A stretch of DNA of 64,000 bases from Salminus brasiliensis (lineage: Eukaryota > Chordata > Actinopteri > Characiformes > Bryconidae), in assembly GCF_030463535.1 (NCBI RefSeq), contig NC_132899.1:19925490-19989489 (forward strand), given 5' to 3'. Below the pieces are notes generated by a model. That model was not told the origin of the DNA. It did not search any database and was given only the letters and a program-made list of their open reading frames with translations. How positions within the stretch are numbered: position 1 is the first letter of the stretch; each line of letters begins with the position of its first letter. Both the position numbers and the translations under genes were made by a program. Of this stretch, positions 1-10,762 are shown in pieces.

Positions 1-996
1 TCACTCCAACCCTGCTTTCTCCAACAAACACCAACCAACCTTAAATTGACAATTAAATTTGAACCCTTACATTTTCTAGATTTCTCTTTTTAAAACAAGA
101 ATTGAAACTTTTTTTGTATATTCTAATACTAAGTATTATTATTATTATAATTATTATTATTATGTTATTAGTTTCTTCTTCTTTCTTGTTGCAACCCAAG
201 GTTTGAGTCAGAGAGAGCACAGATGGATTGCTCTCTCAGGGGTGGGTCAGATGCCACTTCCTCCCCATTTCACTTCTAATGTGATGTTGGTCAGCACAGG
301 TCTATTAGCTGTTGTATCTGAGTTTTTTTATCTCTGATGGAGCAGGCTACTTGGCGATGCAGCATCTGCAGCAGTACGAAAAGAGGTGGTGGTTGGCTTC
401 TTGTGTGTTGAAGGAGACATGCTAGTTTTTACCCTCCCAGTGTTGGGGGCCTTGCTAGTGATACGGAGAGTTCACATGAATGGGGATTGGAAAAAAAAAT
501 TACATCAAATTACAAGAAGTACTGACTACTACATACCATTTTTTGCGGCAACTAAATAATAGACTTCTTTAGAAATGGCCAGTATCTCCCTTTTCAGGGA
601 CCTCTCTGTTTTTTGTACAGTTTGAGCATAAAGTCAATGACAAATACCTGTCCAATGCATCACCCTTAACCTTTAGCATGTAAGTAAATGTTATTTGAAA
701 AAAATGGAAGCTAAATAACAGAGATGGGATGTTCCTGTTGAATACACCTTCTCTGCCAAATCAGAAGTTAGCAGTTTAATGAATACAAGAAATAAGAAAC
801 TGTTGAACACGTTACACTATTACCTTATTGTTTAAGCACTGGATATTCTCTACATTGTTGACTTAATTTAATATTTGATGTTTACAGTGTTGGAGAGCAT
901 TGGGCTGGTGTGATCTGGCTTTTAGAACTGACTTCTGGAACAGGAACATATGATTACAGTTGTTGAATGACTGTTCATTATTTGTTTGGGTTCCAG
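1..996 (+). other. Intron of the slc16a6-like gene
   Basis: This is AT-rich, non-coding sequence upstream of the last transporter exon. Apart from a SINE-like block near 195-400 and a short ATT repeat near 135-165, no exon or RNA gene was recognised. Confidence 0.5.
195..400 (+). repeat. tRNA-derived SINE fragment, family A
   Basis: The block has a box-B-like start (ggtttgagtc at 200-209), then gagagagcac...ggtgggtcagatg and gatgcagcatctgcagcagta. The same order of motifs is seen in reverse at 63376-63595, so the two are copies of one family. The tRNA-like head is incomplete here. Confidence 0.6.
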
Positions 997-1238
997 GTGC
1001 TTTGGTGGACATTACTCAGAACTACAGATCAGCCTTCTACTCTTGTGCTGTTGGAATGGGATTAGGTGCACTTTTCCTTGCACTGGTACGTCCAGCAAAG
1101 ACAGGTTGTCTGTGCACAAAAAAGCGCTTCAGCCCTTGCCAGGATATCCCTGCAGTTGAGCACGTGAGTGAGGAAAAAGCTCTGCCTGAGGAATTCCTAG
1201 AAGTGGACATTCTACCAAACCAGCAAGGTCAACCCTGA
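997..1238 (+). CDS. slc16a6: Last coding exon of a monocarboxylate-type transporter, probably slc16a6 (partial)
   Basis: The exon begins after the acceptor gtttgggttccag (ends 996), completes a split Gly codon, and is open for 80 codons to TGA at 1236-1238. The peptide starts GALVDITQNYRSAFYSCAVG, the loop plus final membrane helix typical of SLC16 transporters, continues MGLGALFLALVRP, and ends in a cysteine-rich then acidic cytosolic tail. SLC16 proteins are plasma-membrane carriers; SLC16A6 (MCT7) is linked to ketone-body export from liver in fish. The symbol rests mainly on the neighbour: amz2 lies tail-to-tail beside SLC16A6 in vertebrates. Upstream exons are outside the window. Another SLC16 paralogue cannot be excluded from this C-terminus alone. 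Confidence 0.72.
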
Positions 1239-1929
1239 AAAGAACCGCACCCTCTGTGGACAATATCTTGGTCTAATGGTCAAATCTGTGGATGATGGAT
1301 CACAGAACAGCTTCACCGACTGGATGTTGGTTATTCTTAAACAATAAGACATATATATCCTAGCTTCATTTACTCTTTTCTTGCACCTGTCATTTTACAC
1401 ATGCTGCCTTAAAGAGAGGAGAAGATTTTGGACGTCTGTGATTGCAGATGCCTAAATCACAGGCTAGTGGTTTGCGCTGACAAACCACTGATGCAGTCAT
1501 ATACAATCAAATCTCCTAGCATCATTAAAAAACTTGGGTACTATGAAACTGGTAAAGTAATCCCGTTGGGGGTCAATACAGGCTTTTTTTAATGGATCCC
1601 TTTTAATGAAGCCTGATCCCGTTCCAATCCAGTTTTTACAGGAAAGCAACAGGACCCTACTGATGAAGTTTTTATGTTTAACAACTAATATACTTCATGG
1701 TAACTACAAAAACAGCACTTTCTGAGTGGGAACCTAGTAAAGTGAAATTAATATCCAACATTAAGTAGCCATGTTTAGTCAATTAACATGAAAGTATACA
1801 CATCAATGACTCTAGTCATATAGGTTTGACCCTGATGATGTCAGAATATTTCCCCCCATTATTACCACTCCCCTATGATGTTGCTGCCATTGCTGGAAGG
1901 GTGAAGGCTAGGTTCCTTCAAGTCACATG

Positions 1930-2195
1930 ATGCCAACCACTGCATCTTTCTGAACTCTATAAACAACAGGTAACAGTGCAGTGGAAAGGAGACTAACTGC
2001 TAATTCTGTAACGCCAGCTAACAGACGCCTGCATACACCGAGTGTGTGTGTGTGTGTGGGGGGGGGGAGCTAAGGCAATCCTACCCACCAAAGAGGGTGA
2101 GACAAATTGTGATATACTGGGGATCGAGCCTGTGATCTTCTGATGATAGGATCAATGCTAAGACAGTGGCAACACTCAGGAGCCCCATGATTTTG
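1930..2195 (-). repeat. tRNA-derived SINE, family B
   Basis: Read on the minus strand, the head resembles a tRNA (gctcctgagtgttgccactg ... ggctcgatcccc), followed by a body containing gcgtctgttagctggcg and ttctgtaac-like sequence. The same head and body occur on the minus strand at 62275-62520, so this is a repeated retroelement and not a functional tRNA gene. Confidence 0.65.
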
Positions 2196-3026
2196 TAATA
2201 CTTTTGTAGTCAGAAACACAAGAGAAAGATCATGACAATAAACAGACATTATAGTAAAATTAAATCTAAATATTAATGGAGTAGAAATATCAAGACACAA
2301 TTATAATGAAAGAACTCATGTTTACTAGATAGTACTAGACGGTTAGGATTTCCTAACAAACTGTATTTCCTTATTTTAGCATTTCACTGAATCAAGGTAA
2401 AAAGCTACTGTACATGGCTTATAAACACAGAACTCTGTATTAGTAACTGTGAATTGTATTCTTGAGATAAACTCTAACAATCTAATAAGATTTTACTCAG
2501 ATTTTTATATACTGAAGACAATCTGCTGGATTTTATTTTATGTTCAGATTGTTGGACCAATTATGTTCTTTTCTCTCAAGATACCGACATCCTATTTACT
2601 GCTCACAGAACTTCACTATAAGGGTAAACACAGGGTAAATACTTTAATACTGCTGTTTCATTAAGACCACAGACCACTTGAGAAATTCTCAATATAGGGC
2701 ATTGTATTTCTTGCTGGAATTACCAGTTTTATTGCCAAGAACTAGTGGTAGGAACGCAAATTCCACCAGTTCATCCAAAATTCTGCATATTTCAGTGTGT
2801 TTGTATGTAAACAGTCAATCAGAGTGGGTTTGATGCAAAATGGTGCAACTTACAAATTTCTGAGCGTGTTCAACAGATTTCTATAGTGATGGTGAGGTCG
2901 CCTCTGTCTTCTGAGGTTTATTTGTAATGGTGATAATAGTTAAGTAGCGGTAAATCTCTTAAAGCCTGCATTAAAAAAGGTCTCAGATATCAAGCAACAC
3001 TGCCTGAATTTTCTGGATGGAAGCTT

Positions 3027-3308
3027 TTAGGAGCTATTAAACTTTTCAGATGTCAGGATCCCATCACCACCACTGTAAAGAAATCCATCTGTGTCAGTCA
3101 TTTGTTGAATTTTTCCCTTTTTTCCAGTTTGGTACTGCCAATAAACCCACCCGTTCGTAGCTCCCCCAACCACTAGCAAAGCTTCAGACATCAGGAATCC
3201 TCCAAAACATGCAAAGCCAGGCAGCCAACACGCTAGGAGGAAAGCATTGGTCCCTATAGTGAATAGACGCCTTTGCTGACCAGCATTGCTTTGTGACTTT
3301 ATTTGCAT
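3027..3308 (-). CDS. Unrecognised 93-codon ORF with membrane-like segment (doubtful gene)
   Basis: This is an ATG-to-TAA reading frame of 93 codons on the minus strand. After a short basic start (MQIKSQSNAGQQRR) comes a hydrophobic stretch of roughly 30 residues with two WxP/GF-type segments, then a WVYWQYQ segment, a GKKGK patch and a polar tail. That is the layout of a small one- or two-pass membrane protein. No known family was recognised. It sits past the amz2 poly(A) signal, so it is not amz2 coding sequence. It could be a decayed retrocopy, an exon of an unrecognised gene, or chance. Confidence 0.22.
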   Translation of the reverse strand: MQIKSQSNAGQQRRLFTIGTNAFLLACWLPGFACFGGFLMSEALLVVGGATNGWVYWQYQTGKKGKIQQMTDTDGFLYSGGDGILTSEKFNSS

Positions 3309-3313
3309 CTTAA

Positions 3314-3595
3314 CTATTGAATTATGCAGAACATTTCAATGCTGTCCAATAAAATATGTGTTTTTATGTCCATTTTTAGTTTTCTCCACCGTTTGAACCC
3401 TGCAGCTGCTCTGTACACTGTATAAATAATTCTGGACAAATAGACCAAGCGAAACGCTGTAATTTCTTTTTTGCCTTCTCCTGTAAATTCATCATTTTGG
3501 AGATACATGTTTTTCATTGGACAGCGATGATATGACAAAAAAAAAACAAGGAATTTCTCTTTAATGCAAAGTGTAACACCTGGGAGAATAGCCAT
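3314..3595 (-). pseudogene. Unrecognised 93-codon ORF next to the previous one (doubtful)
   Basis: This second minus-strand frame of 93 codons ends six bases before the 3027-3308 ORF begins, in a different frame. Its middle (ITAFRLVYLSRIIYTVYRAA, then a basic GFKRWRKLK patch) looks protein-like, but the start is poor and no family was recognised. The two adjacent frames could be one ancestral coding sequence broken by a frameshift, or both may be chance. Confidence 0.15.
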
Positions 3596-3931
3596 GTGAT
3601 TGTTCCTTAGCTTTTCGTAAAGTGATCAACATACTGTGAATATCTCTTTAGATATAAAGGGACAGAATGTGAACATGAGAATGAGATCGTCAGTTCAGAG
3701 GCCTAAACCTTTACAAACTGTGCCCTGGATGTGAAAACCTTTAGATTTACAGTTACAGGTTCATTCTCAAAGCATAATTCCCATTTCTCAGAGAAGCACC
3801 ATGTTACAGACTGGGCATTACTATTTTACTTGACTTTTGTATGTTTGGAAAAGAAGTGTTTGTAGTTTCCAAAGATGAATGTGTCTGTAAGAGCAATACA
3901 ATATACACACACTAATACACACAATCACCTT

Positions 3932-3937
3932 TTTATT
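3932..3937 (-). terminator. amz2: Poly(A) signal of amz2
   Basis: AATAAA is read on the minus strand about 200 bases past the amz2 stop codon. It is a reasonable 3' end for a short UTR. Confidence 0.6.
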
Positions 3938-4138
3938 TTATGATCTGAAATAAAATAATTTAAGCAAATTTTAGCAGAATGTCTTTTTACAACAATGCAC
4001 TGGTTTGTACATTCGAACTGCTAAAAAAAAAGAAAGGCAAATAAAGCTTTTTTGTTGTTTGATCTTGAAAATCCAGATCCACCACATATCAAATAATAGC
4101 CTTCCACTGATCATCCTTTCTGTATATGTGTAACAGTA

Positions 4139-4270
4139 TTAAAATATTTCATCTTCCAGTATACTCAGACACTTACATAACCAGAGCCTGAAGTCTTGGA
4201 AAGCTTGAGTGGGTTTACCCATATGTGGTCCAGAACTGCCTGGTGCGTCCTCTATCCAGTGTAGTAAAGC
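4139..4270 (-). CDS. amz2: amz2 last coding exon
   Basis: The acceptor ccttcag is followed by ALLHWIEDAPGSSG and an amphipathic C-terminus (FRLWLCKCLSILEDEIF), ending TAA at 4139-4141. It is a few residues shorter than human in the linker. Confidence 0.93.
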   Translation of the reverse strand, partial: ALLHWIEDAPGSSGPHMGKPTQAFQDFRLWLCKCLSILEDEIF

Positions 4271-6923
4271 CTGAAGGAGGAACTTCAGATTAATACACTG
4301 AACAACAATATCACATAATACACATTAATTAAGCTGTTTTTAGCTACCTCTTAATCCCAAAGGCCCATATGGGGCCTTCAGTTTCTCACTCTCAGCACCT
4401 CATAGTATAGTATTTATATGTATAGTAGTGAGCCTCAAGCCCTAAGATTACTAAGAAGAACAGTCCTCTGAATGTAATGTAATGTAATCCTATAAAAAAA
4501 CAACTATGACACTGTTAGCTAGTAGTGTTAGCTTCTATGTTACATATACTGATCTGTGTATGTAGCAATATTAATTTTCTGACTGATAAACAATTCAAAT
4601 GAAAGTAATAATTGTGGGAAAGTGCATTCAGAACAAAATGTATAGGCTATGAAACTTCCTGGTTAACCACAGATAGACCCAGGGCTCGTTCACATGCAAA
4701 CTGCAAAATGATGATGAGCCTTCAGGTGTCTGTATGGTTCACTAGGTAAGCCTTGGACAACTTGAGTACAATCCACGGCCATGCCACAGCCTTGCTAGCC
4801 AAAGCAAGGGTTTGTTAGCTGATGTAACAGATTTAATGTACCAGATCTGGAGCTGTAAAAGTGGAGGAGAGCAACAGTGACGCTTCATGTGTCTCAGAGG
4901 AGGCACATGCTACCCTCCCAGTGTAATGTGAAGGGATGGGCATGGATCTAGATCTATATCTTTGGACCAATTGATAAAAAAAATAAAGGACTGGTTGCTG
5001 GAATAACTGGCTTCCTGTTGGAGTTGCTGTTTTGCCCACAGTTCACCTCGATACACCCCACTTACCTTGTACCGGTCAGCTATCTTAAAGCCAATAGCAG
5101 ACTGTAGCTTCCTCAGGCAGATGGGGCAGACGTCTGGTGGCCGACGGTCCGATTCTTCTAAATGGTTGGAGCCCTGCATAACACACTGGAGCCATAGGCA
5201 GTGCTTGACACCAAAAATGTGTCCAATCTCATGAGTCAGGGTCTACCAGAGGAACACAAATAACCTAGATGCAAACCTTTACCAAAAACACCACAAAACA
5301 CTATAGTAGTCAAACACTGATCCTACCAAAACTGCAATTTCATGATCAATACAATTGGTACGTAATGAGATTAGAACTAAATGGAGTAACAGCTAATCAA
5401 CCTTTCTTTATGTTTCCAAAAGACTGCTGGTGGACCAAGACAGAGTTGAGGACACAATATTGAAACTCCGTTACAGCTGCCACACCTTACATGAGCGGAA
5501 GAGCAAAGTGCTGGTGATTGGAGGTGTGTAGTAGCCCTGGAATACACTGTAGTCTCCTGGCTCCAGCTTTATTGCCTTCCTCAGCCGTCCTGCATAATTC
5601 CTTTTGTAGAAGTCATCGTCATACCGGGCAAAGCTGAAAACACCCATTCCTGTAGCACAAAGACTTGGTTTTCAGAACTCTATCCTATCAAACTGCTTCA
5701 TCAATAATAGATTTACTAGAATATTTATAGCTAATAGAAGTATTAGCTATGTCCGAACAAAGGATTCAGTAACATTATAAAATGATAATTAAGCTCTGCT
5801 CTGGTCTTAGTATATGTGACCACTAAGGATTTAAATGAGAAATGCTGAACGTGGCAACTCTAATCAGGTAATCCAGAATAACAAGGATTAGAAATCTGAC
5901 CAGCATAGAGAGTGGAACGTCTGACCAGCATAGGTCCATTAAATATCACCTTCAGTGAGGGATGCTTGTCCAAAAACAAAATTCCAGGAGTCTTTCGGGT
6001 ACAGATCAATCATTGTGATTCCCACAATGCAAAATGCATCTTTGGGCTTCTTCTTTTTCAGGAAAAGTAGTAGTTCCCCTATGAACAGCACAAGAAAACA
6101 GATCTGCAAGTCTGTAAGGATGGGAAGTAGTGAGAGAAAGAATATAAAGAATGAAAACACTGTCCAGTTTTGGGGGTGGTGGTGGAGTCTGTTTCACCAA
6201 ACAGCCAAAAAACAGGTAGACACTGCCCAATCCTCTGAACCCTTTCTGCCCTCTGCAGGACACTCAGCAGAAATGGGCAAAATTGATCTCTAAAAAGGCA
6301 GAAAGCCTGGGCCCAATTAACTGTACCAGCACATACCAGCGTGAAGCTGAAGGTTGTGTGTACTGCTGTTGACCCGAAAGGTGCAGTCTGTGGAAGCCAC
6401 TGTTACCGGTGGAAGAAGCTTAACGTCCAGCCCACAGTAGAATGCCTGACAGTAGGCCCTCAGCCACTCCACATACTGCTCAGTGATCCCAGCTCCATCT
6501 CCAAAAGAGCCTGTGGACAAAGGAAACTGCTTTTAGGCCAAAAGCTTCATGCCCAGTGTTGTGCTGGTGTATCATATTTGTAAGTAATGTTCTCCAACGT
6601 TCTCCCCATTCACATGGGCTCATCTGGCTTTTAGACTAACCAATGGTCTGTATGTAAATGGTCTTATGGCCATTGTTTGGTGTGCTGCGGTACGGGTTGC
6701 TGTAGAAGCTCTGAAAGTCCTGGGGTGTTTCAGGGTGTGAGGGAATCCAGTCTGAATCAGAGTGAACCGTGATGGGACTGAACAGTGGGCTGCCGGGCAG
6801 GAGACCCTCCTCCAGTAATCTCTGCTCCTCTCGGCTGTACTGCCCATAGGTCTGGATCAGGTCCTTACGAGTGGAGCGGAGAGCCGAGCGCAGGTTCTCC
6901 ACAGGATGCTCGATCACCTGCAT
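4139..6923 (-). CDS. amz2: Archaemetzincin-2 zinc metalloprotease, complete (6 coding exons)
   Basis: Joined exons 6923-6641, 6510-6337, 6078-5950, 5649-5486, 5242-5066 and 4270-4139 give 352 aa (human about 360), with every phase closing. The N-terminus MQVIEHPVENLRSALRST and the segments PLFSPITVHSDSDWI and AFCIVGITMIDLYP are family hallmarks. The fifth exon carries the archaemetzincin zinc site HEIGHIFGVKHC (His254, Glu255, His258, His264) with the cysteines Cys265, Cys270, Cys289 and Cys292, which bind a second, structural zinc in this family. The enzyme is a putative cytosolic or nuclear aminopeptidase-like metalloprotease with poorly known substrates. All catalytic residues are intact. 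ATG directly follows the acceptor ctcctgcag, so the 5' UTR lies in an upstream exon. Confidence 0.97.
5066..5242 (-). CDS. amz2: amz2 coding exon 5 (active site)
   Basis: Acceptor ctggtag, donor gtaagt, phase 0 at both ends. It holds HEIGHIFGVKHC and the CPIC zinc cysteines. Confidence 0.96.
5486..5649 (-). CDS. amz2: amz2 coding exon 4
   Basis: Acceptor gctacag, donor gtgtgg after TCA TGT AAG. A second GT five bases earlier (gtaagg) would break the frame, so the later donor is chosen. It encodes GMGVFSFARYDDDFYKRN through LLFRSCK. Confidence 0.92.
5950..6078 (-). CDS. amz2: amz2 coding exon 3
   Basis: Acceptor ttcatag, donor gtgata. It encodes ELLLFLKKKKPKDAFC through FVFGQASLTEG, strongly like human AMZ2. 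Confidence 0.95.
6337..6510 (-). CDS. amz2: amz2 coding exon 2
   Basis: Acceptor ccacag, donor gtatgt, phase 1 to phase 1. It encodes the stretch from SFGDGAGITEQYVEWLRAYC to HNLQLHAG. Confidence 0.95.
6641..6923 (-). CDS. amz2: amz2 coding exon 1
   Basis: It starts with ATG at 6923, immediately after the acceptor ctgcag, and ends ACC ATT G before the donor gttagt. It encodes the N-terminal 94 residues, ending KTIYIQTIG. Confidence 0.95.
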
Positions 6924-7101
6924 CTGCAGGAGGACACCATAACATGAGGCACATTATTGGAGGTTCCTTGTTTATGTACTTTTTGACATTTTTTATTTGC
7001 TCTATATCTAGACTATATCTACACAAATCCATTTCTTAAAAAAAAGAAGCAAATACTGGAATGGTATGCTGGTCTGATCAGACCCGGACTGTTTTCGTTA
7101 C

Positions 7102-7400
7102 CTCACCACCAGTCGAGATGATAATCTTCAAGATGATCCGGGTTCATCTTCTTAAACGTGAAATTTGTTCACAGAAAGCGAAACATTTCTGAACGCAGCA
7201 GAAAAAAAGCAAATCGATAAAACTCCTGTTTATATTTTACACACAGCAGCTTAGCTGGACTTGACGTGCCTCTACACTCTCTCGCAACTAGACAGCTAAA
7301 GCTAGCTACATCTGCCTACTTCTAAAAAAGTTTCCTACATTAGATCCACCAGGACGTTCATGAGTTGTCAACGTAAATTAAGAGACGTCTAAACACGCAG
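7102..7400 (-). promoter_or_regulatory. amz2: Probable amz2 5' non-coding exon and promoter
   Basis: A good minus-strand donor (ggtgag followed by gtaacg, junction at 7102/7101) can splice to the acceptor directly before the amz2 ATG. The upstream border is not visible, and no TATA box was assigned. Confidence 0.45.
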
Positions 7401-10192
7401 TCACACGAGCCGACAGCCTGGCTGGTGTTTTATGGCTGCCAACGGTCTTTTTTCAAAGCTGAAGTCCCGGAGTGGAGGACTTTTATTTTAGATAATCTGT
7501 CACGAGCCCCACCCTAAACACTAACACGCCACGTCCTGAACTCATTTTTTTTTTTAAGTCATTTGAGCTCATTTGTTGCATTAAAACCAGTTAGTTGATC
7601 AATAAAAACATTAAAAAAAAAAAAACACAAAAAATCAAACATGTCCAAGTTGTTGGCGTCCGCTACGGTCATGTATCACTCTCGGAGAGTGGTTAAGGTC
7701 GCTGCTAAAATCTTCAAAATAAAAGTTCCCCATCTGTTACTTTCACCGTATAATTTTTTGATTTAAAAAGAAAGTGAAACTGGATGTACTTTTTTTTCAA
7801 CACAGTGCTTTAGCTCTTTCTACATAAACTGAACAACAAAAACTCTGAAGACAAGCAGCTTAGACAAACACATTGTTTCCCAATAAGGCTCTGAGCAATT
7901 ATTTCTTATTCTTTCCAAGAATACTGAACTGCAAAAGAGAGCTAACATCCTTGTAAGACTACACAGAATCACATGGCCAGAGCTTGTTCAGATATGTCTG
8001 CAGGGAGGGATGGAAAATAAGGATTTTGCATACTTAAAAGAAAGCTTGAAAGCTTAAAGGAAAATATAAAGGCTAAACATGTCTAGAACAAACTTCTCAA
8101 GCCTTGAATCTCTGTAAAATAGTCAGATTTAATGGACCAAAAGGAGTTATACAAAAGCGACGGAAAACAATGTAAATCAATACTGTACACAAGGAACACA
8201 ACTGACCGTTGCGGGCGATGACTAAACGGAGTAAGTTCTTTTACAGAGCATGAAAACCCCCCAGTGCCAGTCATCAGGAAATATCAGTTTACCACCATAA
8301 GTCAGATTATAGTCAAGTGATATCTTCTTATTCAAAATTACAGTAAGGCTAAACCATTGCTTAAAAAAAACAAAAAGAAAAAAAAAAAAATCACTTAATA
8401 CATATACAACCAGGAAGGTACTTCAAGAAGCGAGATTTCTCAGATATACAGCCATTAACAGAAGATGCAGGGGACACCATGTCGTGGGAGAGCTTTTATC
8501 ATGAAGAGCTGAGAAAACCTGCTGGGAGGAAGCTGCTCCCTCTGAGATCTTAATTATATAACTACACAACGCTGCATTGTAAATGGTTATGATTTGAAGG
8601 GGAGGTGAGAATATATATATCAGAAAGTCTTGTTCTACATTTGAAGGAAAATCTGCTTCCTGCCCACAAATAATCTACACCGCATACCCTGAGGCTAAAC
8701 TGTACACTTAAGCAAACAACATAAGACAGTCATTTTGGCTTCTGACGTGAAATCTGCCGATAAATGCATATGTACACATTTGATCTATTTCTGGTAAATT
8801 AATATATAAACCACCACAGGAAGGCTTTCATAGAGAACGCTGGTCGCTCCTCACTTTAAAGTAAATATTAAAGTGAAAAATTGCCAGACTAGAATTTAAA
8901 ACTATAGACAAGGGATCTGTACAACATAAATTCTGTTTAACCAAAAAGACATTTAAGATTCATTCCCTTTTTCATAACAGAAACAGCACTACATACACAG
9001 GTACCTTAACAGGGATACTGCACTTTCAGCATGATACAAGTGTGGCGTTTAGAACATGGGTTAGAAAAAGAGGGGGAAAAAAGGATTTGTTTAATTACAC
9101 TAACACATCTCCCCTCCCCCCTCAAAAAAAAAGGAAATAGATTATGGCCGCTCACCGATTATGAGTCGAGAATGCCTATTTACAGCCCTGAGTCTCATCA
9201 ATTAACCAAGTTTACACAAAGCTTACAACTAGTCAGTTAGCATTCGGAGTGTGACTACAGATGTACAGTTCAGCTACACTTACTGCTTTAGCTCTGTGAC
9301 ATGTCCATACCTGCTCCACAAATATGACAATAAACAAAAACTGAAACTAGGGCCAGTCTCCCAAAAGCATCTTCATGTTAAGATCAGCGGCACTGAGAGG
9401 GCATTCAGCCTGATGCTCACTTTCGCTTAAATATTTAAGAACGGAGATGCTTTCGGTGGAAACCCAGATCTGTTCAGTTCTCCAGCCCCCCAGGGTACAC
9501 AAAATAAAATGATAAAAAAAAAATAAATGTAAAAATAAAAATAAAATAAATCACCTACAAAACACATTTTTGACAGATACTGTTTGGAGCATTAATCACC
9601 GAAGAAGTCTCTGATTCTTCTTTCTCTCCTTTTGATACATTTTTCATACTATTACTGAAAATGCTTTTTTTGTAATAGCAGCTACACAATAAAAGGTTGT
9701 GCATATTTTCGTTGGCCCAGTGAATCAACTAATCATTACTGAAACACTGAGAAGCATTAGGAAAGTTCTATACAACAAAAACTCTTATCTGGACAGGAGG
9801 AAGCATCAGGGAGACTTCAGCTGTGGTTAGGTTTGAGCACCAGAACATGAATAATGTGTCTAAAAACAGACAATTAAAATTTAAATCCAAAAATAAATGT
9901 AAAAGGGAGGATCACAATAAAACTGAAAATGTGTGCCATGTCACAAAGCCGGTAAAAGAAAAATGTGGGTGGCCAAAAATATACATATATTTAAAAAAAA
10001 AATCTGAATAACCATTCAAGTGAGTCCTGAAAGGGAACTCAAACAGATACTATGGTGGAGCTCCGTGAAGTGGTCTTAGTCAGTAGCAGAATCTACCTAC
10101 ATTGGGCAGGTTTTCATTTCAGGGCTTTTACTGAAATCATGCTTCATGTTTAAAAGAAGAAAAGAATGGAATGATCATATAAGACATCTCTC
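7401..10192 (-). other. gna13: Long 3' UTR of gna13 and the gna13-amz2 spacer
   Basis: No coding exon was found. The sequence is AT-rich with several poly-A runs on the + strand (7610-7624, 8363-8389, 9510-9550). GNA13 has a long 3' UTR in vertebrates, and much of this stretch is probably that. A minus-strand AATAAA at 7482-7487 is one possible distal poly(A) signal, but the true end cannot be fixed. Confidence 0.45.
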
Positions 10193-10762
10193 TCATTGCA
10201 ACATGAGCTGTTTCAAATTTTCGTGCAAGATAGTGTCCTTGACATCACGGAAGACGAGCCGGATGTTCTCCGTGTTAATGGCGGTGGTGAAGTGGTAATA
10301 CAGAGGTTTCTGCTGCTCTCGGCGCTTGCTGCGGAAGCACTCCACTAGGAACTTCTTCACTTCAGAGAGGTCGTGGGGATCCCCTGTGTACTCCGGGAAA
10401 TAGTCTTTGATAGACACAAGCTTAACTTTCTCCTCCAGCAGGTCCATCTTATTGAGAAAGAGAATGATCGAGGCATTCGAAAACACACGGTTGTTGACGA
10501 TGGTCTCAAATATGCTGAGCGACTCGGTGAGCCTGTTGGTTTGCCGGTCCTCCATTAGAACCTGATCGAACTCGCTAGAAGAGACAAGGAAGAGGACAGA
10601 AGTGACACAGTCAAAGCACTCAAACCAGCGACGGCGCTCTGACCGCTGACCGCCCACGTCCACCATCTTGAACGGAACATTCTTGATCTCAAAGTCATAC
10701 TCGTGGATGCCCTTGGTGGGCTTCCGTGCCAGAAGTATGTCCTGCTGAGTTGGTAAATAGTC
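10193..10762 (-). CDS. gna13: gna13 exon 4 (Ras-like domain)
   Basis: The acceptor ttatcag precedes [18 protein letters not shown]. The exon runs through switch II, NKMD and TAIN to TGA at 10193-10195. Confidence 0.97.
   Translation of the reverse strand, partial: DYLPTQQDILLARKPTKGIHEYDFEIKNVPFKMVDVGGQRSERRRWFECFDCVTSVLFLVSSSEFDQVLMEDRQTNRLTESLSIFETIVNNRVFSNASIILFLNKMDLLEEKVKLVSIKDYFPEYTGDPHDLSEVKKFLVECFRSKRREQQKPLYYHFTTAINTENIRLVFRDVKDTILHENLKQLMLQ

Larger units (their letters stand above)
1239..4138. other. Convergent intergenic region between slc16a6 and amz2
   Basis: It holds the transporter 3' UTR (end not certain), a SINE at 1930-2195, a TG/poly-G tract at 2045-2068, two unexplained antisense ORFs at 3027-3308 and 3314-3595, and the amz2 3' UTR with a poly(A) signal at 3932-3937. 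Nothing else was recognised. Confidence 0.6.
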
